NCBI GenBank assembly: GCA_902805855.1
Contig: CADCUJ010000103.1
Coordinates: forward strand, 1 to 64,000
Origin: an uncultured Nocardioidaceae bacterium
GTDB taxonomy: Bacteria > Actinomycetota > Actinomycetes > Propionibacteriales > Nocardioidaceae
Direction: 5' to 3'
DNA length: 64,000 nucleotides
This document shows, in pieces, positions 40,881-49,582 of the stretch. The translations under genes were made by a program, and so were the position numbers. The notes under the pieces are model-generated. The model did no database searches. It had not been told where the DNA came from and worked only from the letters and a program-made list of their open reading frames with translations. Every line of letters begins with the position of its first letter. The first letter of the stretch is position 1.

Positions 40881-40890
40881 CGGCAGCGGC

Positions 40891-42138
40891 TCATCGGAGG
40901 TGCTTGCCCAGGCTGGAAACCAGGAGCACGACGAGCACCGCGGACTCGACCACGGCGACGCACCCGAGCAGGAACGGCACCGAGTCGGTGAACGGCACCA
41001 CTGCCAGCAACCCCACCAGGCCGGCCCAGAGCACGACGACCGCCCGCCGGTGCTGCCTGGCCAGCACGCTGTAGGTCATCAGCTGGATCATCGCCAGCAA
41101 CGTCCCGACACCGGCGAAGGCCCAGAGCAGCGGCTCGAGGTCGACGTAGGCCTGTCCACCGATGAAGACGATGGCGAGGTCGGAGAACAGCCAGGCGCCG
41201 AAGGTGGCCGACAGGCCGATTCCGAGCACGACCAGCAGCGCCGCCAGGTGGACCCGTCGGCGAACGCCTGCCGACATCGTCGGGAACGCGACCACCACCA
41301 CGAACTGCGGCAGGAAGAGCACGGCCTTGGCCAGGATCAGCCCTCCCGCGTACAGCCCGCTCTGCCGGTCGTCGAGCACGGCACGCGCGATCACGACATC
41401 GGCGCTGGAGAGCGCGAAGAAGGCGAGCAGCATGTGCGAGCTGTGGCCCACCTCGCGCAGGACGCCACCCCTCGCCCAGGGCGCCGACTCGTCGGGATGT
41501 CGTGGTGGCCGAGCCCGCCGCAGGCTCAGCCGGTCGGGATGTCGCAGTGCGTACCACCCCACGACGGTCGGGACGACGGCACCGAGAGCGACCCCGAGCA
41601 TGGCCGCGACCGTCTCCGGCCGGATGAGAAGCGCGCCGACCCCGAAGCCGAGCCTGCCCAGTCCCATTGCGATGTAGATGCCGGCCAGGCCGAGCCACCG
41701 CCGCTCGCCTTGGAGGATGCCGGCCTGTCCCCCCATCACGGTCAGCGGGACTGCGGCCAGCGCCAGCAGCACGGCGGGTGCCCAGCTGTCGAGCCGCAAC
41801 GTCGCTACCACGACCGGTGTGCCCACGAGGGCGACCAGTCCCAGGCCCACCGCGAACCGGTAGCTCGCGGCGAGCACTCCGGACTCGATGTGCTCCCAGT
41901 CGTCGGGGGCCGAGGAGACCCGTCGCGCCCCGGTTGCCTGCAGACCCAGCGAGGCCACGCTGCTGACCATCAGCAGACCCATCAGGGCGGCCAGGGCGCC
42001 GTACTCGCTCGGGCCGAGCAGGCGAGCAGCGACGATCGTGAAGCCGTAGGTGGTGAGGTTCATGACGCCCATAGCCACCGCGATGACGCCGGTGCCGAGC
42101 AACCACCTCGGAAGGCGCGCCGTGTCGGCCTGGGTCAC
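40891..42138 (-). CDS. Polysaccharide flippase-type membrane protein
   Basis: The GTG at 42138 overlaps the stop of the upstream methyltransferase gene (GTGA on the minus strand), giving 415 residues. About twelve hydrophobic helices and the opening NLTTYGFTIVAARLLGPSEY match the Wzx/MurJ-like oligosaccharide flippase superfamily (MOP). It would move lipid-linked sugars across the membrane. No glycosyltransferase lies nearby, so the substrate is unknown. An upstream start at 42261 would lie inside the methyltransferase gene and is rejected. Confidence 0.82.
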   Translation of the reverse strand: MTQADTARLPRWLLGTGVIAVAMGVMNLTTYGFTIVAARLLGPSEYGALAALMGLLMVSSVASLGLQATGARRVSSAPDDWEHIESGVLAASYRFAVGLGLVALVGTPVVVATLRLDSWAPAVLLALAAVPLTVMGGQAGILQGERRWLGLAGIYIAMGLGRLGFGVGALLIRPETVAAMLGVALGAVVPTVVGWYALRHPDRLSLRRARPPRHPDESAPWARGGVLREVGHSSHMLLAFFALSSADVVIARAVLDDRQSGLYAGGLILAKAVLFLPQFVVVVAFPTMSAGVRRRVHLAALLVVLGIGLSATFGAWLFSDLAIVFIGGQAYVDLEPLLWAFAGVGTLLAMIQLMTYSVLARQHRRAVVVLWAGLVGLLAVVPFTDSVPFLLGCVAVVESAVLVVLLVSSLGKHLR

Positions 42139-42959
42139 TGGTGTCCCGGTCCGGCCGGCAAGGCCCCACGCAGGGTGCAGCAGAAGATCGCGGTGCCCGG
42201 GACGAGGGTTCCGCGCTGACGGCTCCAGGCCCCCCAGGTGCGGTCGTGGCCGGGCGGCCACTCGGGCTCTATGAGGTCGAAGAGCGCGAACCCCGCGCCC
42301 TCGACACAGCGGACCCAGTCGCCGAGCGTGCGGTGGTGCTCGACGTAGGTCACCGTGCCCTCCTCGTCCTGCTCGACGTAGGGCGTGCGGTCGAAGTACG
42401 GCCTGGTCACCCTCAGCCCGTCCGCCGACGGGTCATCGGGCAGGGTCCAGCGGATCGGGTGCGGGACCGAGAAGACGAAGCGCCCGCCCGGCCGGAGCAC
42501 CCGCGCCACCTCGCGCAGCACCAGACCGGCGTCCAGCACGAACGGGAGGGCGCCGTAGGCCGAGCAGGCGATGTCGAACGAGTCGTCGGCGGCGGGGATA
42601 CGCGTCGCGGTGGCGCACACGGCCGGCAGGGTGACCCCGGTGTCCTGGTCGATGCGACGGCTGTGCTGCAGCTGTCGCTGCGAGAGGTCGAGGCCGAAGG
42701 CCTCGGCGCCGCGGGAGACCAGCCAGCGGCCGCACTGGCCGGCGCCGCAGCCGATCTCCAGCACCCGGCGGCCAGACACGTCGCCGAGGAGGCGTGCGTC
42801 TTGTTCGTCGAGGCCCTCGGGTGACCAGACGAACCCGACGTCGCGCAGGAACTCGCCGTGCTCGGCCTGGTACTCGTCGGCGATGCGGTCCCAGTCGCCG
42901 CGGTTGGCGCGCTGGGTCTCGGCCTCGGAGACGGTACGGCGACCGGGCGCGACGCTCAT
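42135..42959 (-). CDS. Class I SAM-dependent methyltransferase
   Basis: This 274-residue protein has motif I VLEIGCGAGQCGRWL, the acidic motif II in AFGLDLSQRQL, and FDIACSAYGALPF for motif IV. It belongs to the Methyltransf_11/25 type, for which the acceptor can be a small molecule, lipid or quinone. The gene heads a two-gene unit with the flippase, which could hint at a modified glycan or lipid substrate; that is inference. It has a leaderless-type promoter and is divergent from the phosphotransferase gene. Confidence 0.85.
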   Translation of the reverse strand: MSVAPGRRTVSEAETQRANRGDWDRIADEYQAEHGEFLRDVGFVWSPEGLDEQDARLLGDVSGRRVLEIGCGAGQCGRWLVSRGAEAFGLDLSQRQLQHSRRIDQDTGVTLPAVCATATRIPAADDSFDIACSAYGALPFVLDAGLVLREVARVLRPGGRFVFSVPHPIRWTLPDDPSADGLRVTRPYFDRTPYVEQDEEGTVTYVEHHRTLGDWVRCVEGAGFALFDLIEPEWPPGHDRTWGAWSRQRGTLVPGTAIFCCTLRGALPAGPGHQ

Positions 42960-42965
42960 GCCAGA

Positions 42966-42971
42966 ACCCTA
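42966..42971 (-). promoter_or_regulatory. -10 element of the methyltransferase gene (leaderless type)
   Basis: TAGGGT on the minus strand lies six bases before the ATG at 42959. Confidence 0.5.
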
Positions 42972-42986
42972 CGGCGGCACCAGTCC

Positions 42987-42992
42987 TAGGGT
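42987..42992 (+). promoter_or_regulatory. -10 element of the phosphotransferase-like gene (leaderless type)
   Basis: TAGGGT lies six bases before the ATG at 42999, and supports it over the in-frame GTG at 42993. Confidence 0.5.
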
Positions 42993-42998
42993 GTGGTG

Positions 42999-43913
42999 AT
43001 GGCTGCCGACTCTGAACCGGACTCGGTGGGGTTCGGACTGAGACCGGCCGAAGGCGGGTTCAGCGGGGAGACGTTCGTCGCCGACGCGGCGGGGGAGCGG
43101 ACCGTCGTCCGCATCTACACCGAACGCGGCGCGCGTCGCGGGCCGAGCGCCCCCGAGATTGACGCCGCGGTCCTCGCCCTGGTGCGTGGCCTGCTGCCGG
43201 TGCCGAAGGTGCTCGAGGTACGTCGAGCAGCAGCAGGAGACCGAGCCCCTGGCATGCTGGTCACCAGCCACCTGCCGGGAACGCGTCTGGACCTGCTGCT
43301 GCCGACGCTGGACGAAGCGCGGCGACGCGAGGTCGGTGACCGTCTCGGTGCCCTGTTGTCCCGGCTCGCGCAGATGCCGATGCCGCGGCGTGGCCGGTTC
43401 GTCGACGGTGACCTGCGTGTCGAGCCGTGGAACGCCGACCTGCCAGAGCTCGTCGCCTCGCAGCGCTCGGGCACCGAGCTGGAGCAATGGCCGGCAGCGA
43501 CGTTCGACTCGCTGCGTCGGGTCGCAGACGACGCCCAGGGCCGACTCGATGCGGTCGACCGTACCTGCCTCGTGCACAGCGACTTCAACCCGAAGAACCT
43601 GCTGGTCGACCCCCGCACCCTCGAGGTCACCGGGCTGGTGGACTGGGAGTTCGCGCACGCCGGGCTGCCGGTGTCCGATCTCGGCAACCTGCTGCGCTTC
43701 GAGCGCTCCCCGGTCTTCGTCGGCGCTGTGCTCGGCGCGTATCGCGCCCAGGTCCCCGACGCTCCACACGACGTGCTCGAGGACGCCAGGGCGGCCGACC
43801 TGTGCGCGCTCGTGGACCTGGCCGGCCGCCGGCGGTCGAACCCCGTCGCGGCGCGCGCCCACGACCTGTTGCTCGCGATCGTCCGCACCGGCGACCTGCA
43901 CGCCGTACCCTGA
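42999..43913 (+). CDS. APH-like phosphotransferase family protein
   Basis: This 304-residue protein has the aminoglycoside phosphotransferase/choline kinase-like fold. The catalytic loop LVHSDFNPKNLLVD holds the HxDxxxxN pattern, and GLVDWEFAHAG holds the metal-binding Asp. The N-terminal Gly-rich loop is GGFSGETFVAD. Members phosphorylate diverse small molecules, including antibiotics, sugars and choline. Nothing in the context points to resistance, so the substrate is left open. Confidence 0.84.
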   Translation: MAADSEPDSVGFGLRPAEGGFSGETFVADAAGERTVVRIYTERGARRGPSAPEIDAAVLALVRGLLPVPKVLEVRRAAAGDRAPGMLVTSHLPGTRLDLLLPTLDEARRREVGDRLGALLSRLAQMPMPRRGRFVDGDLRVEPWNADLPELVASQRSGTELEQWPAATFDSLRRVADDAQGRLDAVDRTCLVHSDFNPKNLLVDPRTLEVTGLVDWEFAHAGLPVSDLGNLLRFERSPVFVGAVLGAYRAQVPDAPHDVLEDARAADLCALVDLAGRRRSNPVAARAHDLLLAIVRTGDLHAVP

Positions 43914-44141
43914 GCGGCACCGCTGGTCCCACGTTGGACTCCGGTGCACAGAGCCGCGTATCCTGTGGGATGCGCCAGAAGCCTGCCTGAGTCTCAGACG
44001 GAGCAGGTTCTCGCTCGCTATCAACCGGTCAGCCCGCGACAGCTCCAGCGGCGGATCGGGACCACCAGGCCACGGTAGTGAAAACGGCTTCGTACGCGCG
44101 CCCGCACGACTCCATCCATCCACCAAGGAACCCATCCCCCT
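43914..44141 (+). promoter_or_regulatory. rpsA: Promoter and long leader of rpsA
   Basis: A possible promoter has TTGGAC at 43934-43939 and TATCCT at 43959-43964 with a 19-base spacer. Transcription from there would make a leader of about 170 bases. The region before the ATG, CCACCAAGGAACCC, holds only a moderate ribosome binding site. S1 often controls its own synthesis, and this leader is a candidate target. The rest of the gap shows no gene. Confidence 0.4.
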
Positions 44142-45653
44142 ATGACGAGCAGCACACTTCCTCTTCCGGACACCGACAACGCCCCGCAGGTCGCGGTCAA
44201 CGACGTCGGTTCCGCAGAGGACTTCCTTGCCGCGATCGACAAGACCATCAAGTACTTCAACGACGGTGACATCGTCGACGGCACCATCGTCAAGGTTGAT
44301 CGGGACGAGGTCCTGCTCGACATCGGCTACAAGACCGAGGGCGTCATCCCCTCGCGTGAGCTGTCGATCAAGCACGACGTGGACCCCAACGAGGTCGTCG
44401 ACGTCGGCGACAAGGTCGAGGCCCTGGTCCTCCAGAAGGAGGACAAGGAAGGCCGGCTGATCCTGTCCAAGAAGCGCGCGCAGTACGAACGCGCCTGGGG
44501 GACCATCGAGCAGGTCAAGGACGAGGACGGAGTCGTCACCGGCACCGTGATCGAGGTGGTGAAGGGCGGCCTGATCCTGGACATCGGTCTGCGCGGCTTC
44601 CTCCCCGCTTCGCTGGTGGAGATGCGCCGGGTCCGTGACCTCCAGCCGTACGTCGGCCAGGAGCTCGAGGCCAAGATCATCGAGCTCGACAAGAACCGCA
44701 ACAACGTCGTGCTCTCGCGCCGCGCCTGGCTCGAGCAGACCCAGTCCGCTGTGCGGCAGGACTTCTTGACCCAGCTGCAGAAGGGCCAAGTGCGCAAGGG
44801 CGTCGTGTCCTCCATCGTGAACTTCGGAGCGTTCGTCGACCTCGGCGGCGTGGACGGCCTGGTGCACGTGTCCGAGCTGTCCTGGAAGCACATCGACCAC
44901 CCGAGCGAGGTCGTCGGGGTCGGCGACGAGGTGACGGTCGAGGTCCTCGATGTCGACATGGACCGCGAGCGGGTGTCCTTGTCGCTGAAGGCCACCCAGG
45001 AGGATCCCTGGCAGCACTTCGCGCGCACCCACCAGATCGGGCAGATCGTGCCCGGCAAGGTCACCAAGCTGGTGCCGTTCGGCTCGTTCGTCCGCGTCGA
45101 GGAGGGCATTGAGGGTCTGGTGCACATCTCCGAGCTCGCCGAGCGCCATGTCGAGATCCCCGAGCAGGTGGTGCAGGTCAACGACGACGTGATGGTCAAG
45201 ATCATCGACATCGACCTGGAGCGCCGCCGGATCTCGCTGTCCCTCAAGCAGGCCAACGAGACCACTGCCGCCGCCGAGTCGGAGGAGTTCGACCCGACTC
45301 TGTACGGCATGGCCGCGACCTATGACGAGCAGGGCAACTACGTCTACCCGGAGGGCTTCGACCCGGAGACCGGCGAGTGGCTCGAGGGCTTCGACGAGCA
45401 GCGCTCCATCTGGGAGGACCAGTACGCCAAGGCGCACGCCCGGTGGGAGGCGCACGTCCGGCAGCAGAACGAGGCGAAGGCGGCGGACGAGGAGGCCGGC
45501 GAGGCCACGTCGTACTCCTCCGAGGAGCCCGCTGCGCCGGCAGCCGCAAGCGAGGACGAGCCTCGGCCCGCGTCCCCGGGCGACAGCGGCTCGCTGGCCT
45601 CGGACGAGGCGCTGCAGGCGCTGCGCGAGAAGCTGACCGGCAACCAGCAGTAG
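44142..45653 (+). CDS. rpsA: 30S ribosomal protein S1
   Basis: This 503-residue protein has four S1 RNA-binding repeats at about residues 34-105, 120-190, 206-278 and 292-363, the number usual in actinobacteria (enterobacteria have six). GTIVKVDRDEVLLDIGYKTE opens the first. The last 140 residues are a Glu-, Ala- and Ser-rich tail without clear structure. S1 brings structured or weakly initiated messages to the 30S subunit, which is notable in a chromosome where many messages seem leaderless. Confidence 0.96.
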   Translation: MTSSTLPLPDTDNAPQVAVNDVGSAEDFLAAIDKTIKYFNDGDIVDGTIVKVDRDEVLLDIGYKTEGVIPSRELSIKHDVDPNEVVDVGDKVEALVLQKEDKEGRLILSKKRAQYERAWGTIEQVKDEDGVVTGTVIEVVKGGLILDIGLRGFLPASLVEMRRVRDLQPYVGQELEAKIIELDKNRNNVVLSRRAWLEQTQSAVRQDFLTQLQKGQVRKGVVSSIVNFGAFVDLGGVDGLVHVSELSWKHIDHPSEVVGVGDEVTVEVLDVDMDRERVSLSLKATQEDPWQHFARTHQIGQIVPGKVTKLVPFGSFVRVEEGIEGLVHISELAERHVEIPEQVVQVNDDVMVKIIDIDLERRRISLSLKQANETTAAAESEEFDPTLYGMAATYDEQGNYVYPEGFDPETGEWLEGFDEQRSIWEDQYAKAHARWEAHVRQQNEAKAADEEAGEATSYSSEEPAAPAAASEDEPRPASPGDSGSLASDEALQALREKLTGNQQ

Positions 45654-45670
45654 GGCGCTCCGCCCGGCGG

Positions 45671-45889
45671 TCAGGCGGTGCGCATCGACCCGGTGGCCGG
45701 GTCGAGCAGGTCGAACTTGCCGACCCGGGCCTCGAACAGGTCGGGGTCGTGGCTCGGCGGCAGCTCGCGGCGGGGGAGTCGGGACCCGTCGGTGGTGACC
45801 AGCCGCACGAGGTAGGCGGCGTACGCCGACAGCGCGAGGGTGGCCAGGACGATGAGGATGAGCGCTGAAGTTGTCATGGCAGTAATCAT
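45671..45889 (-). CDS. Small single-helix membrane protein
   Basis: The ATG at 45889 gives 72 residues. A second ATG at 45877 is possible. One hydrophobic helix, ALILIVLATLALSAYAAYLV, is followed by a polar tail with ARVGKFDLLDPATG. There is a good -10 (TATGCT) eight bases before the first ATG. I do not recognise a family. It is convergent with rpsA and divergent from the GlxA-type regulator. Confidence 0.6.
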   Translation of the reverse strand: MITAMTTSALILIVLATLALSAYAAYLVRLVTTDGSRLPRRELPPSHDPDLFEARVGKFDLLDPATGSMRTA

Positions 45890-45897
45890 GCTCTCGT

Positions 45898-45903
45898 AGC
45901 ATA
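45898..45903 (-). promoter_or_regulatory. -10 element of the small membrane protein gene
   Basis: TATGCT on the minus strand lies eight bases before the ATG at 45889, near the leaderless spacing seen elsewhere. Confidence 0.4.
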
Positions 45904-45958
45904 TCCGCCACGAGTGGCAGAAACGACACCTTGCATCGACTTCCTGCCAACAGTGTGC

Positions 45959-45964
45959 GACGAT
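45959..45964 (+). promoter_or_regulatory. -10-like element of the GlxA-type regulator gene
   Basis: GACGAT lies seven bases before the ATG at 45972 and overlaps the upstream ATG at 45963. It favours the later start. The element departs from TANNNT. Confidence 0.3.
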
Positions 45965-45971
45965 GGTCGCC

Positions 45972-46928
45972 ATGCTGACCAACGTGGCCGTCCTGGTCTA
46001 TGACGGGGTGGCGCCGTTCGAGGTGGGTGTGCTGTGCGAGGCGTGGGGCACCGACCGCTCCGACCAGGGACTCCCGGTCTTCGACTTCGCCCTGTGCACC
46101 CCCCGGCCCGGACGGGTGGAGACCACCGCGGGCTTCGCGCTCGACGTCTCAGACGACCTCTCCCGGGTCGCCGACGCCGACCTGGTGGCGGTCCCCGCCG
46201 TACCCCGGGGGGTGGCGGCCCCGGACGAGGTGGTCGAGGCACTCCGGGCAGCCGACACCCGAGGCGCCCGGCTGCTGTCGGTGTGCTCAGGGGCCTTCGT
46301 GCTCGGCCAGGCGGGTCTGCTGGACGGGCGGCGATGCACGACGCACTGGCGCTACACCGACGAGCTGGCCGCTCGCTTCCCCGAGGCGAAGGTGATCCCC
46401 GAGGTGCTCTACGTCGACGACGACCGGGTGGTCACCAGCGCCGGATCGGCAGCCGGGCTCGACGCCTGCCTGCACCTGTGGCGCGAGGAGTTCGGTGCCG
46501 CCGCGGCCAGCACCGTGGCCCGCCGAATGGTCGTCCCACCCCAACGTGAGGGCGGCCAGGCCCAGTTCATCGAGAACCCCGTGCCGGACTGCGACGCGGA
46601 GACGATGGGACCGCTGCTCACCTGGATCACCGAGAACCTCGCAGGGGACCTGGGCGTCGACCTGCTGGCCCGGCGCGCGAACATGTCCGGGCGTACCTTT
46701 GCGCGGCGGTTCCGCGCGGAGACCGGCACCACACCGCACTCCTGGATCACCAGCCAACGGGTGCTGCGAGCCGAGCAGCTCCTCGAGCAGACGGACCGAC
46801 CCGTGGAGTGGATCGCCCAGGAGGTCGGCTTCGGCAACGCGGCCACCCTGCGCCATCACTTCGGCCAGACCCGGTCGATCAGTCCGCAGCAGTACCGGCG
46901 AACGTTCCGAGGCGCTGCCTCGGCATGA
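45972..46928 (+). CDS. GlxA-type transcriptional regulator (DJ-1/PfpI plus AraC)
   Basis: This 318-residue protein starts with a DJ-1/PfpI-like domain, NVAVLVYDGVAPFEVGVLCE, with the elbow Cys in LLSVCSGAFVLGQAGLLDG. The C-terminal AraC domain has two helix-turn-helices, LGVDLLARRANMSGRTFARR and PVEWIAQEVGFGNAATLRHHF. The group controls catabolic genes in response to small nitrogenous or aldehyde compounds; the inducer is unknown here. It is convergent with the RibD-like gene, one base apart. Confidence 0.9.
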   Translation: MLTNVAVLVYDGVAPFEVGVLCEAWGTDRSDQGLPVFDFALCTPRPGRVETTAGFALDVSDDLSRVADADLVAVPAVPRGVAAPDEVVEALRAADTRGARLLSVCSGAFVLGQAGLLDGRRCTTHWRYTDELAARFPEAKVIPEVLYVDDDRVVTSAGSAAGLDACLHLWREEFGAAAASTVARRMVVPPQREGGQAQFIENPVPDCDAETMGPLLTWITENLAGDLGVDLLARRANMSGRTFARRFRAETGTTPHSWITSQRVLRAEQLLEQTDRPVEWIAQEVGFGNAATLRHHFGQTRSISPQQYRRTFRGAASA

Positions 46929-46929
46929 G

Positions 46930-47655
46930 TCACCGCCGGTAGCGCAGGAACATGAACTCGTCTTCCTCGCACACCTGTGCCAGCCGCATGTTCTTCGGCG
47001 CCACGTGGTCGGCGCCCGCGACGATCCGCGTGCCGCGACCGCCTGCCACCACTGGGCTCAGCGTCAGGCACAGCTCGTCGACCAGGTCGTCGGCGATCAG
47101 TTGCCCGAGCACCTGGGGACCGCCTTCGGACAGGATCCGGCCCAGGCCGCGTTCGGTCAGCGCGGCCACCGCAGCCCTCAGGTCGACCCGCTCCTGTCCG
47201 GCCACCACGAGCTCCGCGACCTCGGACGTGGCGGCCCGGCGACTGGCAGTGGCCGCGGCCGAGGTGACCACGATCGGCTGGTCGCTCGCGGCGGTGAACA
47301 CCGGAGCGCCGAGGTCGAGGTCGAGCCGGCCGCTCACCACGGCAAGGCGCGGCTGGGCCGACCGTCCCCCATCTGTCCGGTGGCGTCGCCACGGCTCGGG
47401 CAGTGCCAGCGACCCGTACCCCTCGGCGCGGACGGTGCCGGCGCCGACCAGGACCACCTCGGCCAGGGCTCGGAGGGTGACGAGCAGCCGCTGGTCGGCG
47501 GGACCGGTGAGCGCCCCGACCCGACCGGCCACCACCGCCGCACCGTCCACGCTGGAGACCATGTTCACCCTGAGGTGGGAGGACGGGTCGCCCTCCACGG
47601 CGTACGCCTCGGCCAGGCCGACGGGGCCAGTGGGTTCAGGGAAGAGCCGTCGCAC
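46930..47655 (-). CDS. RibD C-terminal domain (pyrimidine reductase-like) protein
   Basis: This 241-residue protein has the dihydrofolate reductase-like fold of RibD reductases. NMVSSVDGAAVVAGRVGAL, VLVGAGTVRAEGYG and RILSEGGPQVLGQL are the NADPH- and substrate-binding motifs. There is no deaminase domain. Stand-alone copies like this are common in actinobacteria and may act on other pyrimidines or folate-like compounds. The GTG at 47655 lacks a strong ribosome binding site (GAGCGAGG is near). Confidence 0.85.
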   Translation of the reverse strand: MRRLFPEPTGPVGLAEAYAVEGDPSSHLRVNMVSSVDGAAVVAGRVGALTGPADQRLLVTLRALAEVVLVGAGTVRAEGYGSLALPEPWRRHRTDGGRSAQPRLAVVSGRLDLDLGAPVFTAASDQPIVVTSAAATASRRAATSEVAELVVAGQERVDLRAAVAALTERGLGRILSEGGPQVLGQLIADDLVDELCLTLSPVVAGGRGTRIVAGADHVAPKNMRLAQVCEEDEFMFLRYRR

Positions 47656-47851
47656 GCGATGCCTCGCTCAGACCGGACCGTGGCCGCTCACGGCATCGGG
47701 CAGCAGGAACCGCCTGACCTTCCGCAGGCCCAGCTCGACATGCGCCACCGGGTCATCCTCGCAGGCATTCCCGCCGGCTCGGGACAGCCCTTTGTCCGCC
47801 TTGAGGCGATCGCGGCAGTTATTCGGGTGGTCAACGCCGGTCGGGCGGCTC
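47656..47851. other. Intergenic region without a recognised feature
   Basis: About 196 bases separate the divergent RibD-like and receiver-flavoprotein genes before the -10 at 47852. I see no hairpin of note, no repeat and no further coding signal on either strand. Confidence 0.5.
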
Positions 47852-47857
47852 TAGCCT
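47852..47857 (+). promoter_or_regulatory. -10 element of the receiver-flavoprotein gene (leaderless type)
   Basis: TAGCCT lies six bases before the ATG at 47864. Confidence 0.5.
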
Positions 47858-47863
47858 CGGAGC

Positions 47864-49582
47864 ATGGGAGGGGTACCCAGTGGCACTGTGTGGCCTGAGT
47901 CCCGTCCGCTCCTGCTCGCCGTCGAGACCGACCCTGCGACGCTGAGCCGGATCGAGGGCGAGCTGCAGCGCGGCTTCGGCAGCGACTTCCGGGTGCGCGG
48001 GGAGCTCACCGTCGAGGAGGCGCGCCGGGTCCTCGAGCGCGCCGAGGACAACGACGAGCGGGTCGCGTTGGTGCTGGTCGACCACAACATCCCCGTCGAG
48101 GGGCGCAACGAGCTGTTGAGCCGGGTCCGGGTGCTGCACCCGGACGCGCGACGCGCGCTGCTCATCGAGTGGGGCGCCTGGGCCGAACGCGAGACGGCGA
48201 ACGCGGTGCTCAGAGCCATGTCGCTGGGCGACATCAGCTACTACGTGCTCAAGCCATGGATCAACCGGGACGAGTACTTCCACCGGGTGGTCGCCGAGTT
48301 CGTGCAGGAGTGGTCGCGCAGCGAGGTGGCGAACTACCGGGAGGTCGTCGTCGTCGCCGATCGGCACTCCGCCCGTGCTCAGGTGGTCAGCAACCTGCTC
48401 CAGCGCAACGGGATCCCGCACGCGTTCCGGGAACGGGGAAGCCGGCTCGCGGACCTCGTCCTCGCCGAGCTGCCCGAGGAAGCAGCAGCCGCCCAGGTGC
48501 TGGTCTGGATGCCGGCCCTCGGAGGCACCACACTGATCGACCCCAGCGACGCCGAGGTGGTCCAGGCTTGGGGGCTGCCGACCTCCCTGGGCGACGAGGA
48601 CCGCGACTTCGACCTGCTCGTGGTCGGGGCCGGGCCGGCGGGGCTGGCAGCTGCGGTCTACGCCGCGTCGGAGGGTCTGCGGGTCGTCGCGGTGGAGCGG
48701 GAGTCGCTCGGCGGGCAGGCCGGGAGCAGCTCGCTGATCCGAAACTACCTCGGCTTCTCCCGAGGTGTCAGCGGCGCCGAGCTTGCGCAGCGCGGCTACC
48801 AGCAGGCCTGGGTGTTCGGGGCTCACTTCCTGCTGATGCGCGAGGTGGAGTCGATCACCCCGGACGACACCGGCTTCCTGGTGAAGATCAGCGACGTCGG
48901 GGAGGTAAGGGCTCGTGCCGTGGTGCTGGCCACCGGGGTCAGCTACCGGCGGCTGGGGGTGCCCGAGGTGGACGCGCTCACCGACGACGGCGTCTACTAC
49001 GGCTCCGGCGTGTCGGCGGCTCATGGCCTCAGCGGGCTGCGGGCCGCCGTGGTCGGCGGTGGTAACTCGGCAGGGCAGGCCGTGCTGCACCTGGCGCGCT
49101 ACTGCCAGCAGGTGGACCTGGTGATCCGAGGCGGCGACCTCAGCCGCGACATGTCGTCGTACCTGATCGAGACCATCGCAGCGACCAGCAACATCGTGGT
49201 GCACACCAACGTCGACGTCGTCGGCGCCGGGGGCGAGGGTCGGCTGGAATGGGTGACCCTGCGTGGTCGCGGGACCGGGTCGGAGGAGCGCATGCAGTCC
49301 GACGCCGTCTTCGTGATGATCGGGGCGCAGCCACGCACCGACTGGCTGCCGCCGCAGCTGGCCCGCGACGACCATGGCTACCTGCTCGCCGGGTACGACG
49401 CGGCCGCCTCGCCCGCCTGGCCGCTGGAGCGCCGCCCGCACCCCTACGAGACGACCGTCCCGGGGATCTTCGCGGTCGGTGACGTGCGCCTGGGCTCGGT
49501 GAAGCGCGTCGCCTCGGCGGTCGGTGAAGGTTCTGTGGTGATCTCGCAGCTCCACCAGTTCCTGGCCGAGCGCGATGGCTGA
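47864..49582 (+). CDS. Receiver domain fused to a thioredoxin reductase-like flavoprotein lacking CxxC
   Basis: This 572-residue protein has three parts. Residues 15-150 are a receiver domain with D73 in ALVLVDHNIP and K130 in YYVLKPW, but the usual Thr or Ser is replaced (LLIEWGAW). Residues 158-240 form a thioredoxin-like linker without cysteines. Residues 250-570 are a flavoprotein with FAD motif VVGAGPAGLAAAVY, LGGQAG, NADP motif VVGGGNSAGQA and closing GIFAVGDVR. Where thioredoxin reductases have Cys-x-x-Cys it has YGSGVSAA, so it cannot reduce thioredoxin by that route. It overlaps the cyclase gene by eight bases. Confidence 0.88.
   Translation: MGGVPSGTVWPESRPLLLAVETDPATLSRIEGELQRGFGSDFRVRGELTVEEARRVLERAEDNDERVALVLVDHNIPVEGRNELLSRVRVLHPDARRALLIEWGAWAERETANAVLRAMSLGDISYYVLKPWINRDEYFHRVVAEFVQEWSRSEVANYREVVVVADRHSARAQVVSNLLQRNGIPHAFRERGSRLADLVLAELPEEAAAAQVLVWMPALGGTTLIDPSDAEVVQAWGLPTSLGDEDRDFDLLVVGAGPAGLAAAVYAASEGLRVVAVERESLGGQAGSSSLIRNYLGFSRGVSGAELAQRGYQQAWVFGAHFLLMREVESITPDDTGFLVKISDVGEVRARAVVLATGVSYRRLGVPEVDALTDDGVYYGSGVSAAHGLSGLRAAVVGGGNSAGQAVLHLARYCQQVDLVIRGGDLSRDMSSYLIETIAATSNIVVHTNVDVVGAGGEGRLEWVTLRGRGTGSEERMQSDAVFVMIGAQPRTDWLPPQLARDDHGYLLAGYDAAASPAWPLERRPHPYETTVPGIFAVGDVRLGSVKRVASAVGEGSVVISQLHQFLAERDG

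Noticed and set aside
45653-45665. Short hairpin GGGCG-CTC-CGCCC after rpsA as a terminator
   Set aside because: The stem has only five pairs and no T-rich tail follows.
42969-45950. A 993-codon open frame on the minus strand opposite the phosphotransferase gene and rpsA
   Set aside because: The composition is typical of a shadow frame (many His, Leu, Asp and Val), and the plus-strand proteins are unmistakable.
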